DNA from: Anaeroplasmataceae bacterium
GTDB lineage: Bacteria > Bacillota_I > Bacilli_A > Acholeplasmatales > Anaeroplasmataceae
Length of the DNA: 40,083 bases
Direction of reading: 5' to 3'
Assembly (NCBI GenBank): GCA_029051735.1
Contig: JAIDKZ010000157.1
Coordinates: 1 to 40,083, forward strand
Below the pieces are notes generated by a model that was given only the letters and a program-made list of their open reading frames with translations, was not told the DNA's origin and searched no databases. The number at the start of each line of letters is the position of its first letter. Position 1 is the stretch's first letter. This document shows, piece by piece, positions 15,108-23,586 of the stretch. The position numbers were made by a program, and so were the translations under genes.

Positions 15108-16460
15108 ATGACTAATATTACCATTGATTTTAATTTAAAAGAACCTCTATATTATCAAATCTATAAAAAATTTGTTGACTGTATCAATCAAGGTATTTTG
15201 AAACCTGAGGAAAAAATCCCATCAAAAAGAAATTTAGCTACACATTTGGGTGTCAGTATCAATACAATCATGAATGCTTATAATCAACTATTAGATGAAG
15301 GATACATTCATGCCAAAGAAAAAAAAGGCTATTATGTTACAAAACAAGAATTTGTTTCCATTGTAAAAAATGTGACAGTACCTGAAAATAGAGAAAATCA
15401 ATACTTATATGATTTAACTACACAGACAACAGAAGAAAATGAGTTTTCTTATACAAATTTTATAAAATGTGTGAAAGAGACATTAACTACAAAAGACTAT
15501 ATAAAAAAATCTCCTTTAGAGGGATTAGAATGTTTACGATGTGCTATTGCAGAACATTTAAAGCAAAATAGAGGAATCTACACTACTCCTCAGCAAATCA
15601 TCATTGGAAATGGAATTGAGATGCTAGAAAAAATATTTGATATCATACCTTGTCAGACATTTGGAATAGAGAATCCTGGTTATCATAAACTAGCACAAAT
15701 GATGTCTTCTAAAAATATTCCTATTGAATATCTAGCAGTAGATGATCAAGGTGTTATGATTCCACAAAAAAGTTCAATTCTTTATACTACATCCTTTAAT
15801 CAATTTCCAACGGGAATAAAAATGAGTATATCTAGAAAAAAAGAACTCATCAATTGGGCATTAAAAAATAATGGCTATATAATTGAAGATGATTTTGATG
15901 CGGAATATAGAATTGGAAGTGTACCAAAGACTGCCTTGTTTTCATTAAATCCCCTACGAGTTATATTTTTTTCAAGTTTCTCTTCTACAATATTTGCAGG
16001 CTTTAGAATCGCTTATATGATTTTACCAAAGGATTTATTGTCTAAGTATCAAAATGCTTTTAAAAATCATTCTAACCCTGTTTCTAGCCTTGATCAGTTA
16101 ATACTTTACCATTATATAACAAAAGGAGATTATGCTAAGCATATCAATCGTTTAAAAAATAAATATATTAAAAAAAGAAAAATCATTTTTGAAATATTAA
16201 ATAACAGTGCAATTTTTCAATTTGATCAACAAAAAAATTTTTTATCTGTTCTTGTAAATATTGATCCAAAAATATCTATCAAAGATTTGCTCCATCAATT
16301 GTTTTTAAAAAGAATTCTTATCAAAACAACAGGTCATTACTCTTACCCACTAAAAGCCAATCACACTTTAATTTTAGGATATACCAATATCAATGAGGAA
16401 GATTTAAAAAAAGTATTAAATATTCTTAAAACAGAGTTAGAACAAACAAAAAGAGACTAG
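15108..16460 (+). CDS. MocR/GntR regulator with aminotransferase-like domain lacking the PLP lysine
   Basis: 450 aa. The N-terminal GntR winged helix is clear (YYQIYKKFVDCINQG, KIPSKRNLATHLGVSINTI, YNQLLDEGYI). A fold-type-I aminotransferase domain follows, with IIGNGIEMLEKIF, NPGYHKL and YIIEDDFDAEYR. In MocR proteins the PLP lysine lies in a motif like TFSKT..PGLRLGY; here the aligned segment is SFSSTIFAGFRIAY, so S293 replaces the lysine and no internal aldimine can form. It may bind a ligand non-covalently or have lost cofactor dependence. Divergent from the WYL operon, a common place for a MocR target, though no target is proven. Confidence 0.9.
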   Translation: MTNITIDFNLKEPLYYQIYKKFVDCINQGILKPEEKIPSKRNLATHLGVSINTIMNAYNQLLDEGYIHAKEKKGYYVTKQEFVSIVKNVTVPENRENQYLYDLTTQTTEENEFSYTNFIKCVKETLTTKDYIKKSPLEGLECLRCAIAEHLKQNRGIYTTPQQIIIGNGIEMLEKIFDIIPCQTFGIENPGYHKLAQMMSSKNIPIEYLAVDDQGVMIPQKSSILYTTSFNQFPTGIKMSISRKKELINWALKNNGYIIEDDFDAEYRIGSVPKTALFSLNPLRVIFFSSFSSTIFAGFRIAYMILPKDLLSKYQNAFKNHSNPVSSLDQLILYHYITKGDYAKHINRLKNKYIKKRKIIFEILNNSAIFQFDQQKNFLSVLVNIDPKISIKDLLHQLFLKRILIKTTGHYSYPLKANHTLILGYTNINEEDLKKVLNILKTELEQTKRD

Positions 16461-16481
16461 CCTTTTAGCTAGTCTTTTTTT
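16455..16481. terminator. Bidirectional terminator between MocR gene and galU
   Basis: 7-bp stem (16455-16461 with 16468-16474), 6-nt loop, then seven T on the plus strand; on the minus strand it is followed by TCTTTTTG. It covers the last codons of both convergent genes. Confidence 0.82.
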
Positions 16482-17353
16482 ATATAACGCTGATTAATAA
16501 TATTTTGCATATCTTCTGCCAAATCTTTACGTGCAAGTGCAAAATCTACCGTTGCCTCTAAGAATCCTTTCTTAGAACCAATATCATATCTTTTCCCTTT
16601 GATTGCTAGAGAATAAACATTTTCCACTGACATTAAACGTAAAATGGAATCTGTTAATTGTATTTCTCCGCCAGCACCTTTAGTTTGATTTTTTAAGAAA
16701 TGGAAAATTGCTGGAGTTAAAATATATCTTCCTCCAATTGCCAAATTAGAAGGTGCATCCTCTTGTTTAGGTTTTTCAACAACGCTTTCTAATAACAGTA
16801 AAGATGAAGCATTGCTATTTTCAGTTGGTTTACAAATTCCATACTTGCTGACATCTGTATAAGGAACCTCTAATGTTCCTAATATTGTACATCCTGTTTG
16901 GAGATAAGCTTGAATTAACTGCGCAGTAGCAGGTATTTGTTCCCCAACATAGACATCATCTCCTAAAAGTAATGCAAAAGGTTCATCTTGAATAAAATTT
17001 TCTGCACATAATACCGCATGTCCTAACCCTAATTGTTCATGTTGGTAACAAAATTCTACTTTAATTTGCTTTGGTAATGCTTCAATGATATCTAATTCTT
17101 GTTGTTTATTTTTTTCTAGAAGAAATTTCTCTAAAACTAAATTATGACCAAAATGAGTTTTAATGCATTCTTTTTCTGTATTTAAAATAATAAGAATTTC
17201 TTCTATACCACTTTCCATTGCTTCCCTAACAATGTACTCAATAGTAGGTATATCTACTAAAGGCAACATTTCCTTTGGTACTGCCTTAGTAAAAGGGAGA
17301 AATCTTGTCCCAAATCCAGCTGCTGGAATCACAGCCTTTTTAACTTTTTTCAT
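16469..17353 (-). CDS. galU: UTP-glucose-1-phosphate uridylyltransferase
   Basis: Makes UDP-glucose from UTP and glucose-1-phosphate for cell-envelope glycans and glycolipids. The nucleotidyltransferase signature AVIPAAGFGTRFLPFTKAVPKEMLPLVD is at the N-terminus, with GLGHAVLCAE, ALLLGDDV and VEKPK motifs following; 294 aa is typical. Start: the ATG at 17353 lies 9 nt from AAAAGGAG, while the ATG at 17359 is only 3 nt from it. 15 nt downstream of the membrane protein at 17369-18856, probably co-transcribed. Confidence 0.95.
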   Translation of the reverse strand: MKKVKKAVIPAAGFGTRFLPFTKAVPKEMLPLVDIPTIEYIVREAMESGIEEILIILNTEKECIKTHFGHNLVLEKFLLEKNKQQELDIIEALPKQIKVEFCYQHEQLGLGHAVLCAENFIQDEPFALLLGDDVYVGEQIPATAQLIQAYLQTGCTILGTLEVPYTDVSKYGICKPTENSNASSLLLLESVVEKPKQEDAPSNLAIGGRYILTPAIFHFLKNQTKGAGGEIQLTDSILRLMSVENVYSLAIKGKRYDIGSKKGFLEATVDFALARKDLAEDMQNIINQRYIKKD

Positions 17354-17368
17354 AAGCATGAACTCCTT

Positions 17369-18856
17369 TTATTCTGCTGATTTTTTTTGTTCAGTAGACT
17401 TCGTTTTTGATGTGGTTGATTTTGTTGCAGTAGATTTCTTCGCAGTTGTAGTTTTAGAAGCAGCCGTAGGTGATTTCTTTACAGTTGTAGACTTTTTAGC
17501 AACAGTAGTCTTTTTCTTTGGAGCAGGTTTTGTTTCTTCTTCTAATGTTTGATTGCTAGTTTTAGAAGAATCACTATCTACTTGAGCGGGCTTGCTAATC
17601 TTCTGCTCTTCTGCTATAGGTTCTTCAACAAGCTCTTTTGTATTTTCTTCAGAAAGAGACTCTACAATAGTAGGTTCTTCTACTAGGTCATCCTCTTTAT
17701 CTTTGATCTTATGTTCTGCTTGAATCACCTCATGTGCAGTAACAATTTCTAAAGTTTCATCTACTGTTGTATCAGGTAATACCTCTGGTTCCTTTTCTTT
17801 TTCACTTACAGATTTTGGACCACGATTTTGATTAATTTTAACTTTCTTACCATTAATAATAATTTCATCCTTAGGGGTTTTATAATCTTTATAACTACTT
17901 CTAGAAAATAGTGCCTTAAGTCCTCTAAAATGGAATAATAAAATGTATAAGAATGCAATAAAAATAACATACAATGCTTCCATACCAATGGTCTTCCAAA
18001 CTAAAGAGCTAGGCAATAACTCATTGTTTGTATAGTGTATTGTATATGGAGTGTTTTTTAAATACTCTGAATAGAATGTGTTGAACTCATCTTGAGCTGC
18101 TTTCTTTTCTTCCTTCGTTTCAGCATTTGCAAAACGATTAGAACAATCAGCATATTTTTTTATTAATTCCTGATTGCTTTGATCTATAAAGAAAGGCTGG
18201 GAAAAGTCTAATGCTAAATCATTATATGAAGCCACACTGATGCCTTCACTATCTATAATGGTAAAAGATGTAATATCACCATTTATTTTGTTTGAAATAA
18301 ATTCTGACATTGACTTACTTAATGCAAAACTGTAATAACCCCAATTGTTAAAAGTTGAACTATTTCTTGTTTTATTTAAGATTGCTTCTTCTTTTGTTGT
18401 AGGAGCAGCCTTATAAAATTGAGAATTGTAATCTCCATCAACAATAAAATAATAAGTATAACTGCTTTGATCATTACTAAATGTCACACCCATATAATTT
18501 TTAGAGTTTACATCACTATATGTAAATTTTGGATTGAAAATGTAAAAATAGTAAGCCTCTTCTAATAAAGATTCATTGATTGTGTTATTCGCACTTGGAG
18601 TATAACTTATATCCTGTTGTAATAATCCTGAATAAACTTTCAATTCCATTTTATCTGTTCCATCATCTGTAATTAAAGACTCATCATTAAAACATAATGC
18701 ATCAGAAATTCTTGGAATTTCTTCATATCGTTCTTCTTTTATTGCCTTTGTCACTAAATCTGAAATATGATTCACTTGGTTAGAAATATATCCCACCAAG
18801 AATATTATAATTCCAAAAATTATTGCAATACCTATATATAAAACTTTTTTCCACAT
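17369..18856 (-). CDS. Bitopic membrane protein with histone-H1-like basic tail
   Basis: 495 aa, family not recognised. A hydrophobic helix at about residues 4-25 is followed by an extracellular domain of about 260 residues (rich in Tyr/Ser/Asn, with VTFSNDQSSYTYYFIVDGDY), and a second helix at about 290-312 (ALYVIFIAFLYILLFHF). By the positive-inside rule both ends are cytoplasmic. The C-terminal 180 residues are disordered: first acidic Glu/Pro-rich (VEEPTIVESLSEENTKEL), then about 60 residues of Lys/Ala/Thr/Ser repeats (KKKTTVAKKSTTVKK, TTTAKKSTATK), like histone H1 or bacterial Hc1/AlgP-type tails that bind nucleic acid. Same transcript as galU, own promoter upstream. Confidence 0.82.
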   Translation of the reverse strand: MWKKVLYIGIAIIFGIIIFLVGYISNQVNHISDLVTKAIKEERYEEIPRISDALCFNDESLITDDGTDKMELKVYSGLLQQDISYTPSANNTINESLLEEAYYFYIFNPKFTYSDVNSKNYMGVTFSNDQSSYTYYFIVDGDYNSQFYKAAPTTKEEAILNKTRNSSTFNNWGYYSFALSKSMSEFISNKINGDITSFTIIDSEGISVASYNDLALDFSQPFFIDQSNQELIKKYADCSNRFANAETKEEKKAAQDEFNTFYSEYLKNTPYTIHYTNNELLPSSLVWKTIGMEALYVIFIAFLYILLFHFRGLKALFSRSSYKDYKTPKDEIIINGKKVKINQNRGPKSVSEKEKEPEVLPDTTVDETLEIVTAHEVIQAEHKIKDKEDDLVEEPTIVESLSEENTKELVEEPIAEEQKISKPAQVDSDSSKTSNQTLEEETKPAPKKKTTVAKKSTTVKKSPTAASKTTTAKKSTATKSTTSKTKSTEQKKSAE

Positions 18857-18900
18857 TTTATTTATTTTCCTTTCAAGTGGTATTTTACCCTACATATGAG

Positions 18901-18929
18901 ATTTTACCTTTTTTTATAAAAAAAATCAA
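18901..18929 (-). promoter_or_regulatory. Promoter of the membrane-protein/galU operon
   Basis: TTGATT (complement 18924-18929), 17-nt spacer rich in T and A tracts, TAAAAT (complement 18901-18906). An AAAGGAAA ribosome site follows. Confidence 0.68.
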
Positions 18930-18938
18930 CCATATCTC

Positions 18939-18966
18939 TTTACAAATCAAATAAAATAAGTATAAT
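18939..18966 (+). promoter_or_regulatory. Promoter of tRNA-His
   Basis: TTTACA (18939-18944), 16-nt spacer, TATAAT (18961-18966), 29 nt before the tRNA. A perfect 16-bp palindrome (18975-18990) lies at the expected transcript start and could form a hairpin in the leader. Confidence 0.78.
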
Positions 18967-18995
18967 AATAAATGCATATTTTAAAATATGTTTAT

Positions 18996-19072
18996 GGCGC
19001 ACATGGTGAAGTGGTTAACACAGCGGATTGTGGCTCCGCCATGCGCAGGTTCGATCCCTGTTGTGCGCCCCA
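18996..19072 (+). tRNA. tRNA-His (GTG anticodon)
   Basis: Complete cloverleaf: acceptor starting at the extra G(-1) typical of tRNA-His, which pairs with C73; D arm GTGAAGTGGTTAACAC; anticodon stem GCGGA/TCCGC with loop TTGTGGC (anticodon GTG); T arm GCAGG-TTCGATC-CCTGT; CCA encoded at 19070-19072. Single-gene transcript with its own promoter and terminator. Confidence 0.97.
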
Positions 19073-19084
19073 TAATTTAAAAAC

Positions 19085-19110
19085 AAGGTCTAAGGATATC
19101 CTTAGACCTT
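19085..19110. terminator. Bidirectional terminator, tRNA-His / LRR lipoprotein
   Basis: Perfect 26-nt palindrome (13-nt arms) followed by TTTATTG on the plus strand and by TTGTTTTTAAATT on the minus strand. Confidence 0.87.
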
Positions 19111-19163
19111 TTATTGTTATAAATTAACTTGAGTATGTAAAATTTTTTTCACATCTAGAGAAT

Positions 19164-21866
19164 CTATAAATACATTTCTACCCATTCATTATTACTATTT
19201 CTTATATAAAAATGACTTGCATAATTCATTGGATTGGCAATAGAGCCATCAAATAAAATCTTATACCAATCCTCTACTGTTCCTTCATAATAGACATTTG
19301 TCAGATTAGAACAACCATAAAATGAATTAAAACCTATATTTTTTACACTTTTTGATATGGTGATACTTGTAAGACTACTGCATTTATTAAAAGCTGAATT
19401 GCCTATACTCGTTACACTTTCTGGTATGATGACACTTACAAGTCTACTGCAGTTTTCAAAAGCTGAATTGCCTATGCTTGTGATATTTTTTGGTAGGATG
19501 ACACTTATGAGTCTACTGCAGTTTTCAAAAGCTGAACTGCCTATACTTGTAACACTTTCTGGTAGAGTGATATTTGTAAGACTACTGCAATTTTTAAAAG
19601 TTGCATTTCCTATGCTTGTGACATTTTTTGGTAGGATGATATTTACAAGATTATTGCAGTTTTCAAAAGCTGAATCGCCTATGCTTGTGACACTTTCTGG
19701 TAGAGTGATATTTACAAGATTACTACACAACCAGAAAGCTGAATTGCCTATACTTATTACACTTTCTGGTATTGATAGTGTTGTGACATTCCTAAATCCT
19801 AAAAATTGATACGATCCAATTGTTGTGACTCCATCTGGTATCTTTATACTTGTTACTTCTTCCCAGTCTTTATTTGTATTTCTCATATAAAAATGACTTG
19901 CATAGTTCATCGGATTAGAAGTAGAACTACCAAATGATATGTTACACCAATCCTCTATTGTTCCCTCATAATAGACTTCTGTTAAACTAAAACATTTGTC
20001 AAAAGACCAATTTTCTATACTTGTTACACTTTCTGGTATTGATAGTGATGCAACATTCCCAAATCCCAAAAATTGATACGATCCAATTGTTGTGACTCCA
20101 TCTGGTATCTTTATACTTGTTACTTCTTCCCAGTCTTTATTTGTATTTCTCATATAAAAATGACTTGCATAGTTCATTGGATTAGAAGTATTACTGCCAA
20201 ATGATATGTTACACCAATCCTCTATTGTTCCCTCATAAAATACATTAGTTAAATTACTAGTGCCATTAAAAAGATTCCACTCCATAAATCTTACACTTTT
20301 TGGTATAACGATATTTTTTAAATTATTACAGTTTTCAAAAGCTGAATATGATAGTGATGTCACACTTTCTGGAATAATTATATTATTAATGTCTTTATCT
20401 TTAAAAACATCTCTAGCAATTTCAACTACCTCTTTATTTTCAATTAATTTAGGTATGATACATGTTTCTGAATTTCCAACATACTTAGTAATTACAATTT
20501 TTTGGTTTCTCTCTATATATTCAAAATCATCTTTTGAATTCTCAATATAATCAAAACTTCCTATAATTTCATTTTTATTTTCAAAACCAAAGCATGAATA
20601 ATCAGCTACTAAATGAATTTTAAAATTTAACATTTTATTTAAATTATTTATGATAACATTATGATAAGAATTTGACATCTTGTCAGTTAAATCTATCGTT
20701 TGAATTAGTTCATTATCCATATTTAAAATATTACATTTTAATGCTGTTAGAAAAGAATAACTATCTAATATATTATAATCAAAACTAACAACATCATTCT
20801 TAGTTGAAACATTAGTAATTGTAGCAGTAGGTTTAATCTCAAACGTATTTGTCGTAATCATATAATTCGCTAATGTTTCATTTCTAAATATACCAATTGG
20901 TGTCTTATAAGTAGCAATAACACTTAAGGTATAGAACGAATCTGGATATAAAAGACTGAATTTACACCCCTCATTTTTTCCTAATGCTAATTCATCTTCC
21001 CACTTAAGTTCTGATACAATATTCTCCTTTTTATCTATTAAAACTACTGCTAAATCAATTAAAAAATCAAATTCATCAATTAAAGTTAAATCAAATGTTA
21101 CCACATCTTTAGTCAAAAAAACATTAGAAAAACTAGCAGCAGGAAGATAAGTATAGGACCCCGTATGAAACGTCTTCTTATCTAAAGGCAACTCTTCATA
21201 TTTTTTTTCATAAAAATCTTCCTTATAGGTAAATGTTGCACATAATAATAATTCATAACTGCAATTTGGTGGAAGAGATCCAAACTCAAAGTCATAATTC
21301 GTTCCTAGATGCAATCCATCTTGCATACTTAATGAGTAAATGATTTGATTCTTTTGCTTTAAATAAATTCTTAGATCTGTCACAATTTTATTTGTATCAT
21401 CAAATGTAGCATTGAATTTGACCTTGGCTTTCTCTAAAAATAAATCAGATATATAGCCTGACACACCTGTGTTATTTTCTGTAGTCGTAAAATTGTAGGT
21501 ATATGCCAATGCGTTTTTTTTCTTGTTTGCTCCTACCCAATAATCCAAATAGAAATCTATTCTATATTTTGTTTTTGAATCTAGTGCATAAAACATAATA
21601 TTCTCTGTTATTCCAACTTTTTGAATACCATCTTCTGAAGAAAGAGTTTCTATTAATTCTGTTCCACTATAAAGATTAATAAAAACTTCCTTAATTAAAA
21701 CCTCTTCTGGTTCAACAACTTTGATATCAAATTTTATAGAAGAAAAATCTATTTCTGGACTAAATATATATATTTTTGGTTCAGTCGCTTTACTGATACA
21801 GGAAGATAAATAGCTTAAGCCAAAAATCATTACAATAAGAGAAAAAATCAATCTTAATTTTTTCAT
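19164..21866 (-). CDS. BspA-type leucine-rich-repeat lipoprotein
   Basis: 900 aa. The signal peptide ends in lipobox LSSC (about C23), so it is probably anchored on the cell surface. Residues of about 30-445 hold four repeats of about 100 residues that look Ig/Fn3-like (for example ATFSNVFLTKDVVTFDLTL and ATITNVSTKNDVVSFDYNI). From about residue 460 there are 23-residue BspA-type leucine-rich repeats (LRR_5: IPESVTSIGNSAFENCS...). Two units of 89 residues (about 542-630 and 631-719) are nearly identical, and a diverged third copy of the same block (YYEGTVEDWY...PMNYASHFYIRN) ends the protein. Such proteins are often host- or matrix-binding adhesins; ligand unknown. AAAGGAGG precedes the ATG. 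Confidence 0.88.
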   Translation of the reverse strand: MKKLRLIFSLIVMIFGLSYLSSCISKATEPKIYIFSPEIDFSSIKFDIKVVEPEEVLIKEVFINLYSGTELIETLSSEDGIQKVGITENIMFYALDSKTKYRIDFYLDYWVGANKKKNALAYTYNFTTTENNTGVSGYISDLFLEKAKVKFNATFDDTNKIVTDLRIYLKQKNQIIYSLSMQDGLHLGTNYDFEFGSLPPNCSYELLLCATFTYKEDFYEKKYEELPLDKKTFHTGSYTYLPAASFSNVFLTKDVVTFDLTLIDEFDFLIDLAVVLIDKKENIVSELKWEDELALGKNEGCKFSLLYPDSFYTLSVIATYKTPIGIFRNETLANYMITTNTFEIKPTATITNVSTKNDVVSFDYNILDSYSFLTALKCNILNMDNELIQTIDLTDKMSNSYHNVIINNLNKMLNFKIHLVADYSCFGFENKNEIIGSFDYIENSKDDFEYIERNQKIVITKYVGNSETCIIPKLIENKEVVEIARDVFKDKDINNIIIPESVTSLSYSAFENCNNLKNIVIPKSVRFMEWNLFNGTSNLTNVFYEGTIEDWCNISFGSNTSNPMNYASHFYMRNTNKDWEEVTSIKIPDGVTTIGSYQFLGFGNVASLSIPESVTSIENWSFDKCFSLTEVYYEGTIEDWCNISFGSSTSNPMNYASHFYMRNTNKDWEEVTSIKIPDGVTTIGSYQFLGFRNVTTLSIPESVISIGNSAFWLCSNLVNITLPESVTSIGDSAFENCNNLVNIILPKNVTSIGNATFKNCSSLTNITLPESVTSIGSSAFENCSRLISVILPKNITSIGNSAFENCSRLVSVIIPESVTSIGNSAFNKCSSLTSITISKSVKNIGFNSFYGCSNLTNVYYEGTVEDWYKILFDGSIANPMNYASHFYIRNSNNEWVEMYL
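19330..19800 (-). repeat. 69-bp LRR coding repeats
   Basis: About seven imperfect tandem units of 69 bp (23 codons), each containing a variant of AAGCTGAATTGCCTATGCTT on the plus strand. They encode consecutive leucine-rich repeats of the lipoprotein. Confidence 0.82.
19750..20242 (-). repeat. Tandem duplication of a 267-bp coding unit
   Basis: The stretch 19750-19975 recurs at 20017-20242 with an exact offset of 267 bp. From 19801 to about 19960 the two copies differ at only a few positions. In frame (89 codons), so it adds one WCNISFG...MNYASHFYMRN block plus one leucine-rich repeat. Confidence 0.88.
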
Positions 21867-21918
21867 GCTTTATACCTCCTTTGTTATAGTACTTTAAATG
21901 CAATTTATTCTTATCTCA

Positions 21919-21947
21919 ATTCTAACATAATTTTGTTAAAATAACAA
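21919..21947 (-). promoter_or_regulatory. Promoter of LRR lipoprotein gene
   Basis: TTGTTA (complement 21942-21947), 17-nt spacer, TAGAAT (complement 21919-21924). The leader would be about 45 nt, with AAAGGAGG just before the ATG. Confidence 0.66.
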
Positions 21948-21986
21948 TATTCCCATTCCATCAAAAAAATGTATTTAAAATTAAAA

Positions 21987-22007
21987 AGTCTAAGATTTTC
22001 TTAGACT
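21987..22007 (-). terminator. Terminator of the CBS-to-cyclophilin-like operon
   Basis: 9-bp stem (21987-21995 with 21999-22007), 3-nt loop, followed on the minus strand by TTTTTAATTTT. It lies 43 nt after the stop of the gene at 22050. Confidence 0.82.
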
Positions 22008-22049
22008 CTTCCACATTTATTTAATAGGTTTAACTAAAGTTGAATAAGC

Positions 22050-22514
22050 CTAAGTTAAACTTATCCTAACTTCCACACTGCCATTACCAGCACCAAGCAA
22101 CAAACGAAGTTCTTCTACCATATATCCTTCAATTTTACCAAGCAAAGTATATGACCAAGAATTACTACCATAGAATAACACAATTTGATTACCAGAATAT
22201 AAAACAACATCTCCTGCCTCTGTAGTTATTTGAGAATTATTTGTAGGAAGAGTATATCCTATAGATCCAACTTTTTCAAAATTTCCATAATCAGTTGCTG
22301 TAAAAATGATATCTTCCTTTTTTAAAAGTTCTATAAGGGCATCAACAGTAGAATTTTCTTCTAACGTAACTGCTAACTTATTGTCATTGATAGTAATATA
22401 CATTTTTGTAATCTCCTCATTGTTAGGTGTTTGGTTTTCAAAACGATTCATACAACTCAGTAAACATGAACAAATCGACAGTACTAAAAGTAAAACCAAG
22501 ATTTTTCTCATCAT
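22050..22514 (-). CDS. Lipoprotein with cyclophilin-like domain
   Basis: 154 aa: signal peptide with lipobox LLSC (about C21), then a beta-rich domain matching the small bacterial cyclophilin-like fold (MYITINDNKLAVTLEENSTVDALIELLK, IGYTLPTNNSQITTEAGDVVLYSGNQIVLFYG). Members often lack peptidyl-prolyl isomerase activity; function unknown. The start may be either of two adjacent ATG codons (22514 or 22511), with only a weak ribosome site (GGTAAAG). Last gene of the operon beginning with the CBS protein, 17 nt after the DUF2188 gene. Confidence 0.78.
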   Translation of the reverse strand: MMRKILVLLLVLSICSCLLSCMNRFENQTPNNEEITKMYITINDNKLAVTLEENSTVDALIELLKKEDIIFTATDYGNFEKVGSIGYTLPTNNSQITTEAGDVVLYSGNQIVLFYGSNSWSYTLLGKIEGYMVEELRLLLGAGNGSVEVRISLT

Positions 22515-22531
22515 TGCTTTACCAAAAACAT

Positions 22532-22735
22532 CTATGCCTTTCTCATCTTTCCATCTAGACCATGTAACATAACTGTCCCACCATCATTTTTATTTTTACA
22601 TAAGCTCTTTGCATAAGCGAGTGCTTCCGCTTGTGTATCAAATAATTTGATAACTCTTGTAGAGCCTTGAATAAAAACTTTCCACTCTCTTCCATTATTA
22701 TCTCGTTTAGATACATGATAAATTGTTTTAGCCAT
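22532..22735 (-). CDS. DUF2188 protein
   Basis: 67 aa. Family pattern: MAKTIYHVSKRDNNGREWKVFIQGSTRVIKLF, then DTQAEALAYAKSLCKNK and GGTVMLHGLDGKMR. DUF2188 proteins are small, basic and of unknown function. AGGAGAAACTGCAATG gives a good ribosome site. Between the GNAT and cyclophilin-like genes. Confidence 0.87.
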   Translation of the reverse strand: MAKTIYHVSKRDNNGREWKVFIQGSTRVIKLFDTQAEALAYAKSLCKNKNDGGTVMLHGLDGKMRKA

Positions 22736-22746
22736 TGCAGTTTCTC

Positions 22747-23586
22747 CTATTCCTTCATTTTAAATTGATATTGAGATTGATTGATGAAATACTGAAAGCC
22801 AATCTTTAAATATAGGTGGTTAGAAATTGGGTTTTCATTATCTACATATAAATAAGGTGTTTTATTGTTTTCTATCAAATCTTCTACCACCTTAGAAACA
22901 ACTTTTTTTGAATAACCATTCCCTCGATGACATGGAGTTGTGTAAACATGTGAGATTGCACATATATCCTCTACTTCTCTATTCTTTGAAGCCATACTTA
23001 CAATTTTACCATCAATTTTATATGCATAAAAGTTTTGTTCTCTTCCCCTTAGCATTTCTTTCATTTCTTCTAAAGATTTTTCTTTCTGAAAGCATTCCAT
23101 TTCAAATGCTTTATAACATTCTGCCAAGTCCTCTAAATCATCTGAAGAACAAACAAAAACATCACTTGTGTCTGAAGATTTATAAACATCTAACACCATA
23201 ATTGACATTGAATGAATTAACTTTATAGTTCCTGATTTTATTTTTTGGTATGATTTTAGAAAAGATTCTACTAATTTATTTTTGCCTAATATGTTATCTA
23301 CTTCTACATTTTGTTCTGCAAGAATTCTTGCAGCTTCTGCTGCTAAGTCTATATCTCCATATATTAAGGCATTATATGGAGCACATTTTAATATTAAAAG
23401 TTTTTTATCCTGGCTTGTAAATGAAAAAGCATAATTTTCCTTATCAAAGGAAAAAAAACGTTTTGCATTCAAATCAAAAAAAGCAGTTTCTATTTTTGTC
23501 ATTTTATTTTGATGAATTAGTTTTTCATTGTCTAATAAAAAATCTTCTCCATTATTATATATTTTATAGTTTCTTGATTTTTTCAT
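22747..23586 (-). CDS. Two-domain GNAT acetyltransferase
   Basis: 279 aa. The N-terminal half (to about residue 130) is divergent; the C-terminal half is a GNAT domain with a strand DGKIVSMASKN, acetyl-CoA loop VYTTPCHRGNGYSKKVVSKVV and the end LYVDNENPISNHLYLKIGFQYF. Substrate unknown. The start overlaps the CBS gene by 23 nt with a distant AAAGGGAA, suggesting translational coupling. Confidence 0.83.
   Translation of the reverse strand: MKKSRNYKIYNNGEDFLLDNEKLIHQNKMTKIETAFFDLNAKRFFSFDKENYAFSFTSQDKKLLILKCAPYNALIYGDIDLAAEAARILAEQNVEVDNILGKNKLVESFLKSYQKIKSGTIKLIHSMSIMVLDVYKSSDTSDVFVCSSDDLEDLAECYKAFEMECFQKEKSLEEMKEMLRGREQNFYAYKIDGKIVSMASKNREVEDICAISHVYTTPCHRGNGYSKKVVSKVVEDLIENNKTPYLYVDNENPISNHLYLKIGFQYFINQSQYQFKMKE

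Noticed and set aside
17163-17552. Plus-strand hydrophobic ORF opposite galU
   Set aside because: Complement of the Lys/Ala/Thr-rich tail and the galU start; not supported by ribosome site or family.
17806-17988. 60-codon minus-strand ORF inside the histone-tail gene
   Set aside because: Out of frame with the real gene and with no ribosome site.
18975-18990. 16-bp palindrome before tRNA-His as an operator
   Set aside because: Only A/T-rich core and lies in the tRNA leader; no second copy or known regulator. Noted with the promoter, not listed as an operator.
19330-19800. Regular 69-bp repeats as a possible CRISPR array
   Set aside because: Repeats are contiguous, imperfect and in frame, with no unique spacers; they code leucine-rich repeats.
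19357-19809. 150-codon plus-strand ORF inside the LRR gene
   Set aside because: Antisense shadow of the 69-bp repeats; its repetitive sequence mirrors the real gene on the minus strand, which has a signal peptide, ribosome site and promoter.
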